Assembly (NCBI GenBank): GCA_022818135.1
Contig: JAFMSR010000001.1
Coordinates: 33,701,463-33,765,462 of the forward strand
Length of the DNA: 64,000 bases
Direction: 5' to 3'
Origin: Saxidomus purpurata
Taxonomy: Eukaryota > Mollusca > Bivalvia > Venerida > Veneridae
Shown here: positions 20,601 to 27,500 of the stretch, piece by piece
Position numbering within the stretch: the first letter of the stretch is position 1
Layout: the number at the start of each line of letters is the position of its first letter
Notes under the pieces: model-generated
Told to the model about the DNA's origin: nothing
Databases searched by the model: none
Seen by the model: the letters and a program-made list of their open reading frames with translations, nothing else
Position numbers and translations under genes: made by a program

Positions 20601-22600
20601 CAACTATTGTACAGTAAAGGATAAGAACAGAAATCCCCGTGCACCACCAAGTTCAGCACCCACTACAGAAAATGTAGTCATGCTGAAAATAGATTAAATT
20701 CTACGGAAAGAAACTGTATTAATCACGCATTTCACTTACACATGTAATTCTAATTTTGCTTTTATTTATCCATATTACAGATACTACGACGCGTAAGTAA
20801 TCATTCCAGAATACTGCAAAATGTAAATAATATCAAACCACGTGACTGAAATAATAACCTTACAAACAGTTCTAACTTATGTCCTAATTTTGGTTATCAT
20901 TTTATTAGGCGATTCTCGGATAATTTCCCCTCCCATTTTTCTTTGTTGGTGTCAGGACATGGTGTTTCTGCCATCCTAGATTTTTCTAAAACGTTTAGAC
21001 TTCTCCACAACTTGGGGTTAAAACCACAATACCTACCCGCAAGTAAGGAGTGCGAAAACTGTATAGGACGCCACCTTCAGGACAATGACTTAACATACTG
21101 ATGTCATCATTAATAGTATAAAGAGAAAACTTTGCTAATAAAATAATCTCATGATAATATTACAAAGAAATAAAAGTAACAAGAAAGGCGTTAATGTTGT
21201 TTTTGTTTTACATAAAAGACGAAATTCATCAAAATAAAAAGTGGGAGCTTGTTTTTTTAAAAAGATTTTCTGACGGACAAGCTTATTTAAGTTTTATTCA
21301 AACAGTAATCAACAAGAAGACAATAATTTGCATGTTTAGCCTACGGAATGTTATTTAATAACTGTTCATAAAAATAGCATTGCTGATTCTTGTTCCTCGT
21401 CGCTTGTTATATTGCTAAGCATATAGAAGTAAGTGACCAGTTGAACATTTTAAAGAACACTTTTATATCTCTACTTGTTACTTTCATCGGCATTAACAGT
21501 AACATAATAAAGTTATTATATCTATTCTTGGCAATTTATGTTATCTTGTGAATTTAGTTACAGAGGGTACTCCAGGACCTCAATAGTCATGATAAAAAGT
21601 AAGTGTTACAAAAAAATATGTATCTAGGTAAATATTGCACTTTAAAACAGTATCACTTGCGCCAAACTCATGGCCTGTCAATTACATGGTTATAACGATC
21701 ATAGACTCTGCCTTTACTCTCTCATTGATAAATAACGTCTGTTTTGCATTGGAGAGTTTCCAGCAGATGTGATGTGAGCACTGGTCAGCCTTCTCGATAG
21801 CAATGGCTAGAATGATTAACATTGAGCAAAAGCACATTCATTAAGACATTTAGAAAAAAACCAAACCGAGAACAATGCTGTTTATAGTGAATGTGTATGC
21901 CAATTTTTGATTTTATACCAAAAAAATAACAAATTAAAGTAAATAGGATGTATGAAGGGTTTCAATAAGCAGCACTAGGCAGAGAACCCACGTTTTAACA
22001 TGTGTGTGATATCATTTCTGGACTTACATTTGGCAATAAAGGAAACAAAAACAATACAAGGCTACAACAGGGCAAAGTATTCGAAGCAGACTGATATAAA
22101 CGTTTTTTAGAAATAACATAAGTGCGTATTGTTTCGCATCCGAGCCATTGACAACGATAAAATACTGGGAGGCATTTTTTATTTCGATTCTAGCACGATA
22201 TTGCATTTGAAAAATGCCACGAGCTATGTTCAACGCGTAGCAACATTTCATTGCAACTTATATAGACTGAAGGCGATTGGGCGCGTTCGTCATTGACTGC
22301 ACGTGTTGCCCGTAAAAAATGTGATATATTTTGTCGTAAAATAATGTACAGATTCTTTTCCTTTATATTCATATCAGAAATGTAAAGATTGTGTAAGAAT
22401 TTTTCACTTTGATCGGAACAAATTTTAAAAACGTCTATAGCAGAAGCAGCATTTATATATGCACATTGTGTATTTCATTATTTTATAGTAGATGTTTCAT
22501 ATTTTGCAGCTTACAAAGAGAATGGAATAGCATGTACAGTACTATCATCGTCTGATGAAATGAATGTACAACTTGCATAATAAATTGAATTGATAGACAA
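186..22600 (+). CDS. Gene A: secreted protein with five vWA domains (complete, 25 exons)
   Basis: Hand-spliced model. Coding exons: 186-249, 786-809, 1095-1214, 1653-1778, 2603-2775, 3326-3461, 4500-4517, 4707-4824, 6152-6334, 9193-9322, 9548-9683, 10374-10578, 12420-12633, 15306-15462, 15983-16012, 16297-16433, 17743-17914, 18360-18485, 18679-18807, 19107-19670, 19990-20034, 20332-20361, 20781-20792, 21564-21598 (stop TAG 21584-21586), plus a 3'UTR exon from 22510. All joins keep frame, giving 3072 nt and 1023 aa. Layout: signal peptide 1-17; vWA1 30-214; vWA2 221-409; vWA3 410-601; vWA4 612-799; vWA5 800-987; Thr-rich tail to 1023. There is no membrane segment after the signal, so it should be secreted. 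vWA proteins of this shape (matrilins, collagen VI-like, molluscan shell or byssal matrix proteins) bind matrix ligands through a metal site. The exact role is unknown. Symbol left blank because orthology cannot be settled by eye. Confidence 0.93.
786..809 (+). CDS. Gene A exon 2: 24-nt phase 1-1 mini-exon
   Basis: Encodes DSSLTDTV between acceptor AG 784-785 and donor GT 810-811. Gene B has a homologous 24-nt exon at 24545-24568 (DSSVNGTD). The conservation of length, phase and the leading DSS supports a real micro-exon forming a short spacer before the first vWA domain. Gene C has no visible counterpart. Confidence 0.85.
1095..3461 (+). CDS. Gene A exons 3-6: vWA domain 1 (type 1)
   Basis: Exons 1095-1214, 1653-1778, 2603-2775 and 3326-3461. 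The domain opens with ECAHNKADIVFLLDASYSEG: an opening Cys, the first beta strand and the MIDAS DxSxS. Exon 5 carries GGTSTDDALKY (MIDAS Thr) and VVMTDGQSS (MIDAS Asp). Exon 6 starts VIAIGIGSG and closes with a Cys split across the next intron. Intron phases inside the domain are 1, 1 and 0, the type-1 barcode. The donor after exon 4 is GC (1779-1780) rather than GT. Introns inside the block carry a possible tRNA-like SINE scrap near 2325 and otherwise nothing I recognise. Confidence 0.95.
2325..2400 (+). repeat. tRNA-like SINE remnant
   Basis: GCCTCCGTGGCCGAGTGGTT resembles a tRNA Leu/Ser 5' half with an A-box. The following bases do not fold into a tRNA and no B-box follows at the right spacing, so this looks like a decayed tRNA-derived SINE head in gene A intron 4. 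Confidence 0.45.
3871..4303. mobile_element. MITE with about 38-bp terminal inverted repeats
   Basis: The left end GGCCCCAATTTCACGAAAAT (onward to about 3908) is the near-exact reverse complement of 4266-4303, which ends CGTGAAATTGGGGCC. The interior is AT-rich and non-coding. It lies in gene A intron 6. The target duplication is unclear (2 bp at most), so the superfamily is not assigned. Confidence 0.8.
4500..4517 (+). CDS. Gene A exon 7: 18-nt linker exon
   Basis: Completes the closing Cys of vWA1 and encodes VSEKI before a phase-1 donor (GT 4518). The same 18-nt exon occurs in gene B at 27041-27058 (CFSEKIG) and in gene C at 58293-58310 (CVSEKIG). In all three it lies between a type-1 and a type-2 domain. 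Confidence 0.88.
   Translation: MYLRR
4707..9683 (+). CDS. Gene A exons 8-11: vWA domain 2 (type 2)
   Basis: Exons 4707-4824, 6152-6334, 9193-9322 and 9548-9683. Key motifs: TCESKQADIVFVLDASGSEG, then FDVGPNGIQVSLVTFG, GGTTNTAEALKFV and VVLTDGHSNS, then VISVGIGSS with a closing Cys. MIDAS residues DxSxS, T and D are all present. Internal intron phases are 2, 2 and 0, different from type 1. Intron 9 (6335-9192) is 2.9 kb because of repeats; the equivalent intron in gene B is about 0.4 kb. Intron 8 (4825-6151) contains a TIR element at 5661-6023. Confidence 0.94.
5661..6023 (+). mobile_element. M2 MITE, copy 1
   Basis: Terminal repeats: TTAAAAGGGCACTCCCTACA at the left, GTAGGGAGTGTCTCTTTAA at the right. 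The interior motif CCAATAATTGTACAACAACA recurs in the copies at 41444-42240 (same orientation) and, reversed, at 16796-17155 and 42241-43517. Non-coding, about 360 bp, in gene A intron 8. Confidence 0.75.
6889..7333 (-). mobile_element. R1 MITE copy a (reverse orientation)
   Basis: Bounded by TTAA at 6889-6892 and 7330-7333. Terminal repeats read AGTGACATTATGCGCAT and, at the far end, ATGTGCATAATTCCACT. Non-coding, about 445 bp. Together with copy b it forms a large inverted repeat. TTAA at both ends fits a piggyBac-type target, although the TTAA could simply be part of the repeat. Confidence 0.8.
7856..8281 (+). mobile_element. R1 MITE copy b (forward orientation)
   Basis: Bounded by TTAA 7856-7859 and 8278-8281. 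Interior landmarks shared with other copies: AATCCAGCTGAA, CTCTTCCTGCTACCAGTAC, AAGGGAGATCACTGCGAAG and ACTAATGCGGCATTATCATT. It faces copy a across about 520 bp of tandem repeat. Confidence 0.8.
8287..9120. repeat. 167-bp tandem repeat, five units
   Basis: The landmark CCTAGAGCTTAG recurs near 8292, 8459, 8626, 8794 and 8961 (last one CCAAGAGCTTAG), a spacing of about 167 bp. Each unit also carries TGACCCC and CTCTGAAACCACAAGGC. No conserved ORF. Confidence 0.85.
9864..10304 (+). mobile_element. R1 MITE copy c
   Basis: TTAA 9864-9867 followed by AGTGACATTATGCACAT; right end AGCACAATGTCACT then TTAA 10301-10304. About 440 bp, in gene A intron 11, about 70 bp upstream of exon 12. The reverse-strand reading frame inside it is fortuitous. 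Confidence 0.85.
10374..15462 (+). CDS. Gene A exons 12-14: vWA domain 3 (type 3)
   Basis: Exons 10374-10578, 12420-12633 and 15306-15462. Starts with TTPSECGDKPTDIVFILDSS and GSEG (intact DxSxS). Exon 13 carries YRGGSTATYDGLRYAR and VIVMTDGRSND. Exon 14 begins STGVKVISIGIGANV and ends DESCGG. Only two internal introns (phases 2 and 0), the type-3 barcode. The first is enlarged by a 146-bp tandem array and the second by nested elements. GGRPNATKLV just before the TDG strand is shared with B and C. Confidence 0.94.
10694..12188. repeat. Composite element: inverted ends, GTCG tract, nine 146-bp tandem units
   Basis: Left end TATACCCCCAAAACGAAG and right end CTTTTGGGGGTATTAA are imperfect inverted repeats. 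A GGTC tract lies at about 10743-10790. Nine units of 145-146 bp start near 10801, 10947, 11093, 11238, 11383, 11528, 11674, 11820 and 11965. Architecture resembles pearl/HINE-like repeats known in bivalves (inference). It lies in gene A intron 12. Confidence 0.82.
12733..13229. mobile_element. MITE with 29-bp perfect terminal inverted repeats and internal foldbacks
   Basis: Bases 12733-12761 (GTCTCTATATACAAAGAG onward) are an exact reverse complement of 13201-13229. Inside are two related palindromic blocks, about 12968-13060 and 13115-13195, each containing GTACTGATACGCAGTAATTA and its partner AACTGCGCATCAGTA. Non-coding, 497 bp, in gene A intron 13. Confidence 0.82.
13481..14150 (+). pseudogene. 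LINE (non-LTR retrotransposon) 3' fragment
   Basis: An open frame reads through GKPVKTPSADLLKTLQWLM and ends SLQSNL with TAA at 13844-13846. It contains TYKSFHNDVPEYISDL, RYMLRSSS, QVWNSIPDTI and SLNVFKYNYKKHLL. This pattern is typical of the extreme C-terminus of invertebrate CR1/Jockey-like reverse-transcriptase ORFs. The catalytic domains are absent upstream, so it is a 5'-truncated dead copy. A trailing 3' sequence ends near AATAAAG at 14131. Confidence 0.68.
14443..14590. repeat. Foldback/palindromic repeat
   Basis: GGTATCGGTGTAATATCACG (14450 on) pairs with CGTGATCTTACACCGAAACC (14562-14581). Inner arms TTTCACTCGTG and CACTCGTGAAA pair around GGCTGCGCC. An imperfect palindrome of about 150 bp within the nested insert. 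Confidence 0.75.
14593..14625 (+). repeat. (ATT)n microsatellite
   Basis: About ten uninterrupted ATT units next to the foldback, at the right edge of the nested insertion. Confidence 0.9.
15046..15155 (+). repeat. Two-copy tandem repeat
   Basis: A unit containing GGCATGGGCAAAATCACCGG and AAATGCCGAT occurs twice (from about 15056 and 15112), separated by ATGCAAGAACGGATTTT. It abuts element X copy 2 and ends about 150 bp before exon 14. Confidence 0.75.
15983..16012 (+). CDS. Gene A exon 15: Pro-rich linker exon (30 nt)
   Basis: Encodes EGKPRPTPNP in a phase 1-1 exon between vWA3 and vWA4. Gene B has the same exon at 32031-32060 (EGKPKPTPNP) and gene C a diverged one at 62448-62477 (EINVLPTPMP). 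A short flexible spacer. Confidence 0.86.
16297..18807 (+). CDS. Gene A exons 16-19: vWA domain 4 (type 4)
   Basis: Exons 16297-16433, 17743-17914, 18360-18485 and 18679-18807. Motifs: ECGRKPADIVFVLDSSASEG; ISVVVFSTNVYEQFPLNKYH; SGATYTDKALSFV; ARANATDLVIVVTDGQSS; VGSGVDHAELETIASDSAHA; closing Cys in VACQ. MIDAS complete. Internal intron phases are 0, 1 and 1, a third distinct barcode. The intron before exon 17 contains a TIR element (about 16796-17155) and a GTCG-tract tandem element ending about 30 nt upstream of the exon. Confidence 0.94.
16796..17155 (-). mobile_element. M2 MITE, copy 2 (reverse)
   Basis: Starts near GGGACATACCCTATAACTGA, contains TTGTTGTTGTACAATTAATGG, ends TCTGCTAGATGTAGGCGTGC. 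It aligns in reverse to 5661-6023. In gene A intron 16. Confidence 0.7.
17215..17715. repeat. GTCG-tract element with three tandem units of about 150 bp
   Basis: GTCGGTCGGTCGG lies near 17265-17280. Units containing GGACGATAACTTAAGAACGC recur near 17293, 17450 and 17599, with AAGGTCACAGTGACC between them. It ends in AGGGGGCATAC near 17715. Same design as 10694-12188 and 56671-57886. In gene A intron 16, adjacent to the acceptor of exon 17. Confidence 0.75.
19107..19670 (+). CDS. Gene A exon 20: vWA domain 5, encoded in one exon (type 5)
   Basis: A single 564-nt phase 1-1 exon covers a full vWA domain. It starts CGFISKADIVFVLDASSSEG, has FQIGPNNVQIGMITF, TGITNTDQALQYAR, YLIILTDGASS and ILAVGIGSSINKDE, and closes with KAACEG. 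All MIDAS residues are present. Flanked by AG 19105-19106 and GT 19671-19672. Domains 1-4 are split by two or three introns, so this one has lost its introns or was copied in without them. Gene B has the same unsplit exon at 34732-35295. Confidence 0.95.
19990..21598 (+). CDS. Gene A exons 21-24: Thr-rich C-terminal tail and stop
   Basis: Exons 19990-20034 (EVTTTTPAPTTATTI), 20332-20361 (KTTTTEHYIP), 20781-20792 (a 12-nt micro-exon giving DTTT) and 21564-21598 (QGTPGPQ then TAG at 21584-21586). All junctions are phase 1. The tail is a candidate for O-glycosylation. The last exon runs 12 nt past the stop to a consensus donor (GT 21599) and splices into a 3'UTR exon. Gene B aligns through DTTT but then ends LG-stop, so the final residues differ. 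Confidence 0.82.
22510..22600 (+). other. Gene A 3'UTR exon with poly(A) signal
   Basis: Acceptor TTTTGCAG ends at 22509. AATAAA lies at 22579-22584. The preceding stretch (GAAATGAATGTACAACTT) resembles the gene B 3'UTR exon (GAAATAAATGTAAAACTTT before AATAAA 39570-39575), which supports the assignment. The cleavage site is not visible, so the end is approximate. Confidence 0.6.
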
Positions 22601-23940
22601 TGATGTTTGTTAAAATACATATCACAGAGTGACATTAAAATGTCGATTTTTAGTTGGACTCTGTAATCTGTAAATGTGTGAAAATAGGCTTTGTTCCTTA
22701 AAGTGGCATTATGCACATTTTTTTAAAGTAAAATTCCAGCTGAAAAAGGTGTGTGTAAAAAAGGGTAGAGGAAATAAAATGATTTTAACCCAAAACACCA
22801 AACTCTTCCTGCTACCGGTACGAAATAATAACTTTCCAAATATTACTTTTCCTATTTTGACTGGGGGAGTCTTTTTAAAAAAAACAACAACTGCATGCAG
22901 GAGTTGCTTCCCTTCCACTGCAGAAATCTCTACCAACAACAACAATAACACAAGGGAGATCACTGCGAAGAAAGGAACTATTATTTTATTAGTCCGATTT
23001 TTTTTATTGCTAAGGCGCCAATTTCAGATACTAATGCGTCATTACCATTAATTTAACACATTTAAATGCACACATTTAAATTGCTTACAGCAACTGTCTC
23101 GAAAATACACTATGTGTGTAAGTTTATAAAACGGTCACTAAAATGCAAATAACTACCTGTCCTTAGCTCCCTATTTGCATGTTATGATGCGACATAAGGT
23201 CTGTCACTATTAATTGATGTTGTAATATTTTTCTAAAATCGAATTGAGAGCATAAAAATGAAATATTTTAATAATTGTAATGACGTAAAAGTGCTTATCA
23301 ACATATTGGTTAGATAATAATGCTTAACAAATGCAGGTAGGTCAAGTTGGGATTGTTTACTGTAGAGAAACTTATTTTACAACAATTTTCAGACCAATCC
23401 TTCAACAGGAACTTCATTCTCAATTTGTAGCTGCTTCTTTGTCTCTAGGTTAATACCCTAAAAACATTGCTTTTACTTTCTAACGCACAAACTTTGTAAC
23501 GTCGGTTCGTGTTACGTCTTTTAAATTTGCGGCTATTAAATTACATTTATGTAGTCGCTAAAATCGAACGACCAGTAAACATAGTTGCACTTATGGACGG
23601 ACCTTTATAAAATTTGCTTCAAATCAAATCAAATCAAATCGAACAACCAGTAAGAATCGCATTTAAGAGAACTGTACATTGAAATAGAGTTAACCGTTGA
23701 GTGGTTTTGACCTGTGCGACAGTATATACAGTTTTTAATGTTCGCAAACAGTTTTAACGGCTCCGGCTAACCCCGTCGCCATTAAAAATATTTGCGACCA
23801 TTAAAAACCGTATAATACCGTCGCAAATATCAAAATTACAAAACGGTTAACCCTATACCAAAAGCGTAGTTAACGGTCATCTCCTTGACCATGAAAGACA
23901 GTGTTGGTATATGTGGAATAAAGAGTCTCAAAAAGCGATC
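22601..23940. other. Intergenic region between genes A and B
   Basis: Contains a degenerate R1 MITE (22698 to about 23120), a short AAATC pentanucleotide run (23621-23640) and imperfect inverted repeats around 23680-23870 rich in AACGGTTAACC/GTCGCAAATAT. No coding region is supportable. The last 100 nt before gene B are the conserved promoter block. Confidence 0.7.
22698..23120 (+). mobile_element. R1 MITE copy d (right end decayed)
   Basis: TTAA 22698-22701 then AGTGGCATTATGCACAT; interior landmarks AATTCCAGCTGAA, CTCTTCCTGCTACCGGTAC and AAGGGAGATCACTGCGAAG are kept. The right terminal repeat is not recognisable, so the end is approximate. Confidence 0.75.
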
Positions 23941-24040
23941 AATGTCACAGAGATAAAGGCTGGCTTACAGTTGTTCGTATAACGTACACCTGTCTTATCT
24001 CCACTTGCAAATTTAATTTGTCATCAAATTAGTCGAAAAT
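23939..24040 (+). promoter_or_regulatory. Gene B proximal promoter/5'UTR
   Basis: TCAATGTCACAGAGATAA (23939-23956) and TTATCTCCACTTGC (23995-24008) match gene A blocks at the same distance from the ATG. ATAACGTA also occurs in both (98-105 and 23979-23986), at a different spacing. Suggests shared core regulation retained after duplication. Confidence 0.55.
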
Positions 24041-24568
24041 ATGGCGTTGATGCGTTGTCTCCTCGTTTTGTGGTTTGTCTGCCTTTGTAATTGCCAAACA
24101 ACAGGTATGTTATTTAATTTTAGTTAAAGTGATACAATTAGTTACTTCCTATTTACATTTTACAACTATTAATATAATTGCTTATATACTCATCTTTTTT
24201 AATGTATAAATATCTGCAGTATTCAGTACTTGAAGTTTTCATAGTAAGGCTGGTATGCGAAAATTTGATTACCAGAAATGTCTTGAAATTCAACCTGGCA
24301 CGTTTCTATTATTTAGCAAACACAAAGATTTTAATAGAAGTAAATTGTTTGAACGAGGCTACATATATTAATGAAAGCCAATACGCGAACAAATTCATCT
24401 ATAGTTTTGACTGATTCTTGAAACCGAAGAGTCAAATAATGTGATTCCAAACTCTATGTTTCCCGAGGCATACTACTTAAACTCGTTATCAACATGTTTG
24501 TCTGTTGCATTTACATCAAAGTTTAAATGTATTTTAAATTGCAGATTCCAGTGTAAATGGAACAGATG
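24041..24568 (+). CDS. Gene B exons 1-2: signal peptide and 24-nt mini-exon
   Basis: Exon 24041-24104 encodes MALMRCLLVLWFVCLCNC then QTTG, a clear signal peptide. Exon 24545-24568 encodes DSSVNGTD. Both junctions are phase 1, as in gene A. NGT is a possible N-glycosylation site that gene A lacks. Confidence 0.9.
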
Positions 24569-27500
24569 GTAAGAGCAAACATCTATTTGAATTTCACTGA
24601 TAAAATAGTCGTCTGACTTAGCCAACCGAATGTTGGTGATTATGTTGTCAAAGCTACTGATATTTAAAGTAGATATTATCTAAAAGTAAAATAAATTTAC
24701 TGTAAACTGTTATAAATATTTCATCCTTGTCTTTATATATTCGACTAATGAACCAGATATTATCGTCCGGATAAGCGTATAATTTCGGCTAATTATTAGA
24801 ACCTTTCACATCATTCAGGATGTGCACATAACAAGGCAGACATTGTTTTCCTTCTCGATGCCTCGTACAGCGAGGGTGAGCCAAATTTCCGCAAGCAGCT
24901 AGAATTTGTCGGCAATTTTACACAAGGCTATGATATTGGTATGTACCAAACTGCTGAAAGATAAAAAAACTTTAATTTCATTAAATATAGGTGTGTAGCA
25001 AATTAAACAAAATCTTAAATTTGAACAAATTAATTTGCCGAAAATGATAAATAATGGCGACACCAGAGAGCACACTACGTATAACATGTTATGGAAGAGT
25101 TTAGTTTTCGAATCACGGAATTGCTGTCTTCAACCAGCTATCACTACAATGGAAAATGTTCCAATTCAGATTTAGACTAAATTTAAAGGTAAATAAGTAG
25201 AACTAAATAAGTAGAACTTTAATCGAAATAGATAAGAAATAAAGTCACAAAGGCACAATCCTGTATAAGTATAAAGTACTTCTACAAAGTCTTATTCTCA
25301 CGTTACTGTTGTTCTTTAGATATAAATGTAGGCATTTTTCAAGACAAGATAGGGTTAAAGCAGGTTAGCCTTTGCCTTAAATATACATCTACTTTACCGA
25401 TTTGTCTTTGTAGGCCCTGACAAGGTACAAGTTGGCATTGTTACATTTTCAACATATCCACACAATGCTTTTAACCTCAACACTTACAAAGATCAGCAGT
25501 CATTGCTAACTGGTATCAAAAACGTTCGTTATCAAGCAGGTAAGTACATTTTAAGAAAATTGGCTTTCTTCCTCAACAGTTTTTAAGATAATCAGTCATT
25601 AAAAAACTTTTGTAATCTAGATATGTTAGTACCGGTAAAGTTACTGGTAGTTGATGTTCGGTCTGAAGCATGTTTAAGTCTAGTTGTACTTCATGTGATT
25701 ACAAGGAAAGTTAGTAATTATACAGGTCGATATTATAAGCCGGTACACCCCATAGTAATAAATTTCTTGCCAGCAGTTATGAAGACTATGTTCATGTGCA
25801 TGTAATTGGTATCCTAGAAAATATAGAAAAAATGGTAAATACGTACAGAAAGGATGTCTACATTCCGTCCCGCAAATTAAATATACTTTCAAATCAGAGA
25901 TGAAACTGATGCGTGTAGATTTAATTCTTTAAACATTTCAGTTGAAGATTAAATAACAGACATTTTACTGAGTACCAATTATTTGTCATACATATGATTA
26001 AATTGTTGTATTTGTTTTCATCAGGAGGTACGTCAACTGACGATGCCCTTAAATATGTACGACAGAACAGTTTCACGCAGGCCCATGGAGGTCGGTATGG
26101 CGTACCAAAGATTTTAGTGGTGTTGACAGACGGACAGTCCAGTGATCCTACTGGAACTGCAACAGAGGCCAGAATCTTACACTACTCAAATATCAAGGTA
26201 ACTCTATACAAACAACCATTTTACAAACTTAAGATTAAGATATCGGTTATGATAAAAATCAGCAAAAGCAGTAGTCACTAACTATCACACTCATTTAATT
26301 GCTAATTCATTTTGATGCTAAAATTCTGTGATCTACAGAAATAAGTTCTGGTTTACATATTACTTTTGCATTTTATAGGAAATTGACACTAATGTTCGCA
26401 GCAAAGTATAAAGCAGGTATAAAATGCATTTCAGGTTATAGCTATTGGTATCGGTAGTGGTGTCCAGAGTAAAGAGCTTAACGCAATAGCAACAGACAGT
26501 CAACATGCTTTTACCGTCCCGTCATTTGACTCACTGCAGTCCATTGAGAAAGAGATAAAGACAGCAACATGTACGTACAGTAATCAAAATATTTATGAAA
26601 ACATAAAATGTAACGAGGACGCACTCAATCCTTTATTATAGCGACGCATATTTTGGTATGTTTAGTTTTTGATTACCATGTTGCTTGTTTTAGCGATTTG
26701 CCAGTACCGGAGATCGTCATTATTTACCGTTTATTGCTCTACCAATTTAGTTTAAGGAACTTTTTTCAAGTTGGCTTACTGCCAAGATATATTATCTGAC
26801 ATTGTCAGCTGCTTACCATTACAATAAAATAGCACAACTTTCATAGTCTCACAAAAGATGTCTGCGAAATTTTCATGAGGCAGTTTCATAAGATATTGTG
26901 CAAAGAATTTGAATTTAGGTTTTTATATTGACTTTTTAAAGCCTGTGTACATTATCTGCTGGAATAAACAGCCTTTATATTAAAACTCATTTGTTTTTGC
27001 TATTTACAAAATTAAATACACATTTTTCTTTACATTCCAGGTTTTTCTGAGAAAATAGGTAAGAAATATTGATACTTTTACGTGTAAAAAGATATTTTCC
27101 TTTCTGCAACATTGTTTGTGAATTTCATTATTATTATAGATTGTGTCCATTTTACATCACGTAATAGGTTCAATGTCAATCAATGTTTAAGGTTAAAGTT
27201 GATGTGTATTGATACAATTGTAACATATCTTGACAATTATACATATCTACATGCATAGTGACAATAACGGAATGTTTTTAATCTGGGTTATTTTGTTACA
27301 ACTTAGGGAAGAACATGCTAGTGAATATTTCAAAATCAGCGATAATTGGCATTAATATTTGGTAGTTATATTGGTTAGATTTGGTGACATGTGAAAGCAA
27401 ACAAGCGGATATCGTATTTGTTCTGGATGCATCTGGTAGCGAGGGAAAAACCAACTTTCAGAAGCAGCTTGAATTTGTCAGCAATGTTACAGACAAGTAG

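Noticed and set aside
22674..23051. 125-codon + ORF and overlapping - ORF
   Set aside because: Lies inside the R1 MITE copy d; similar frames recur in other R1 copies and shift freely. No protein signature.
21564..24104. Genes A and B as one long transcript
   Set aside because: Gene A has an in-frame stop, a 3'UTR exon with AATAAA, and gene B begins with its own promoter blocks and signal peptide.
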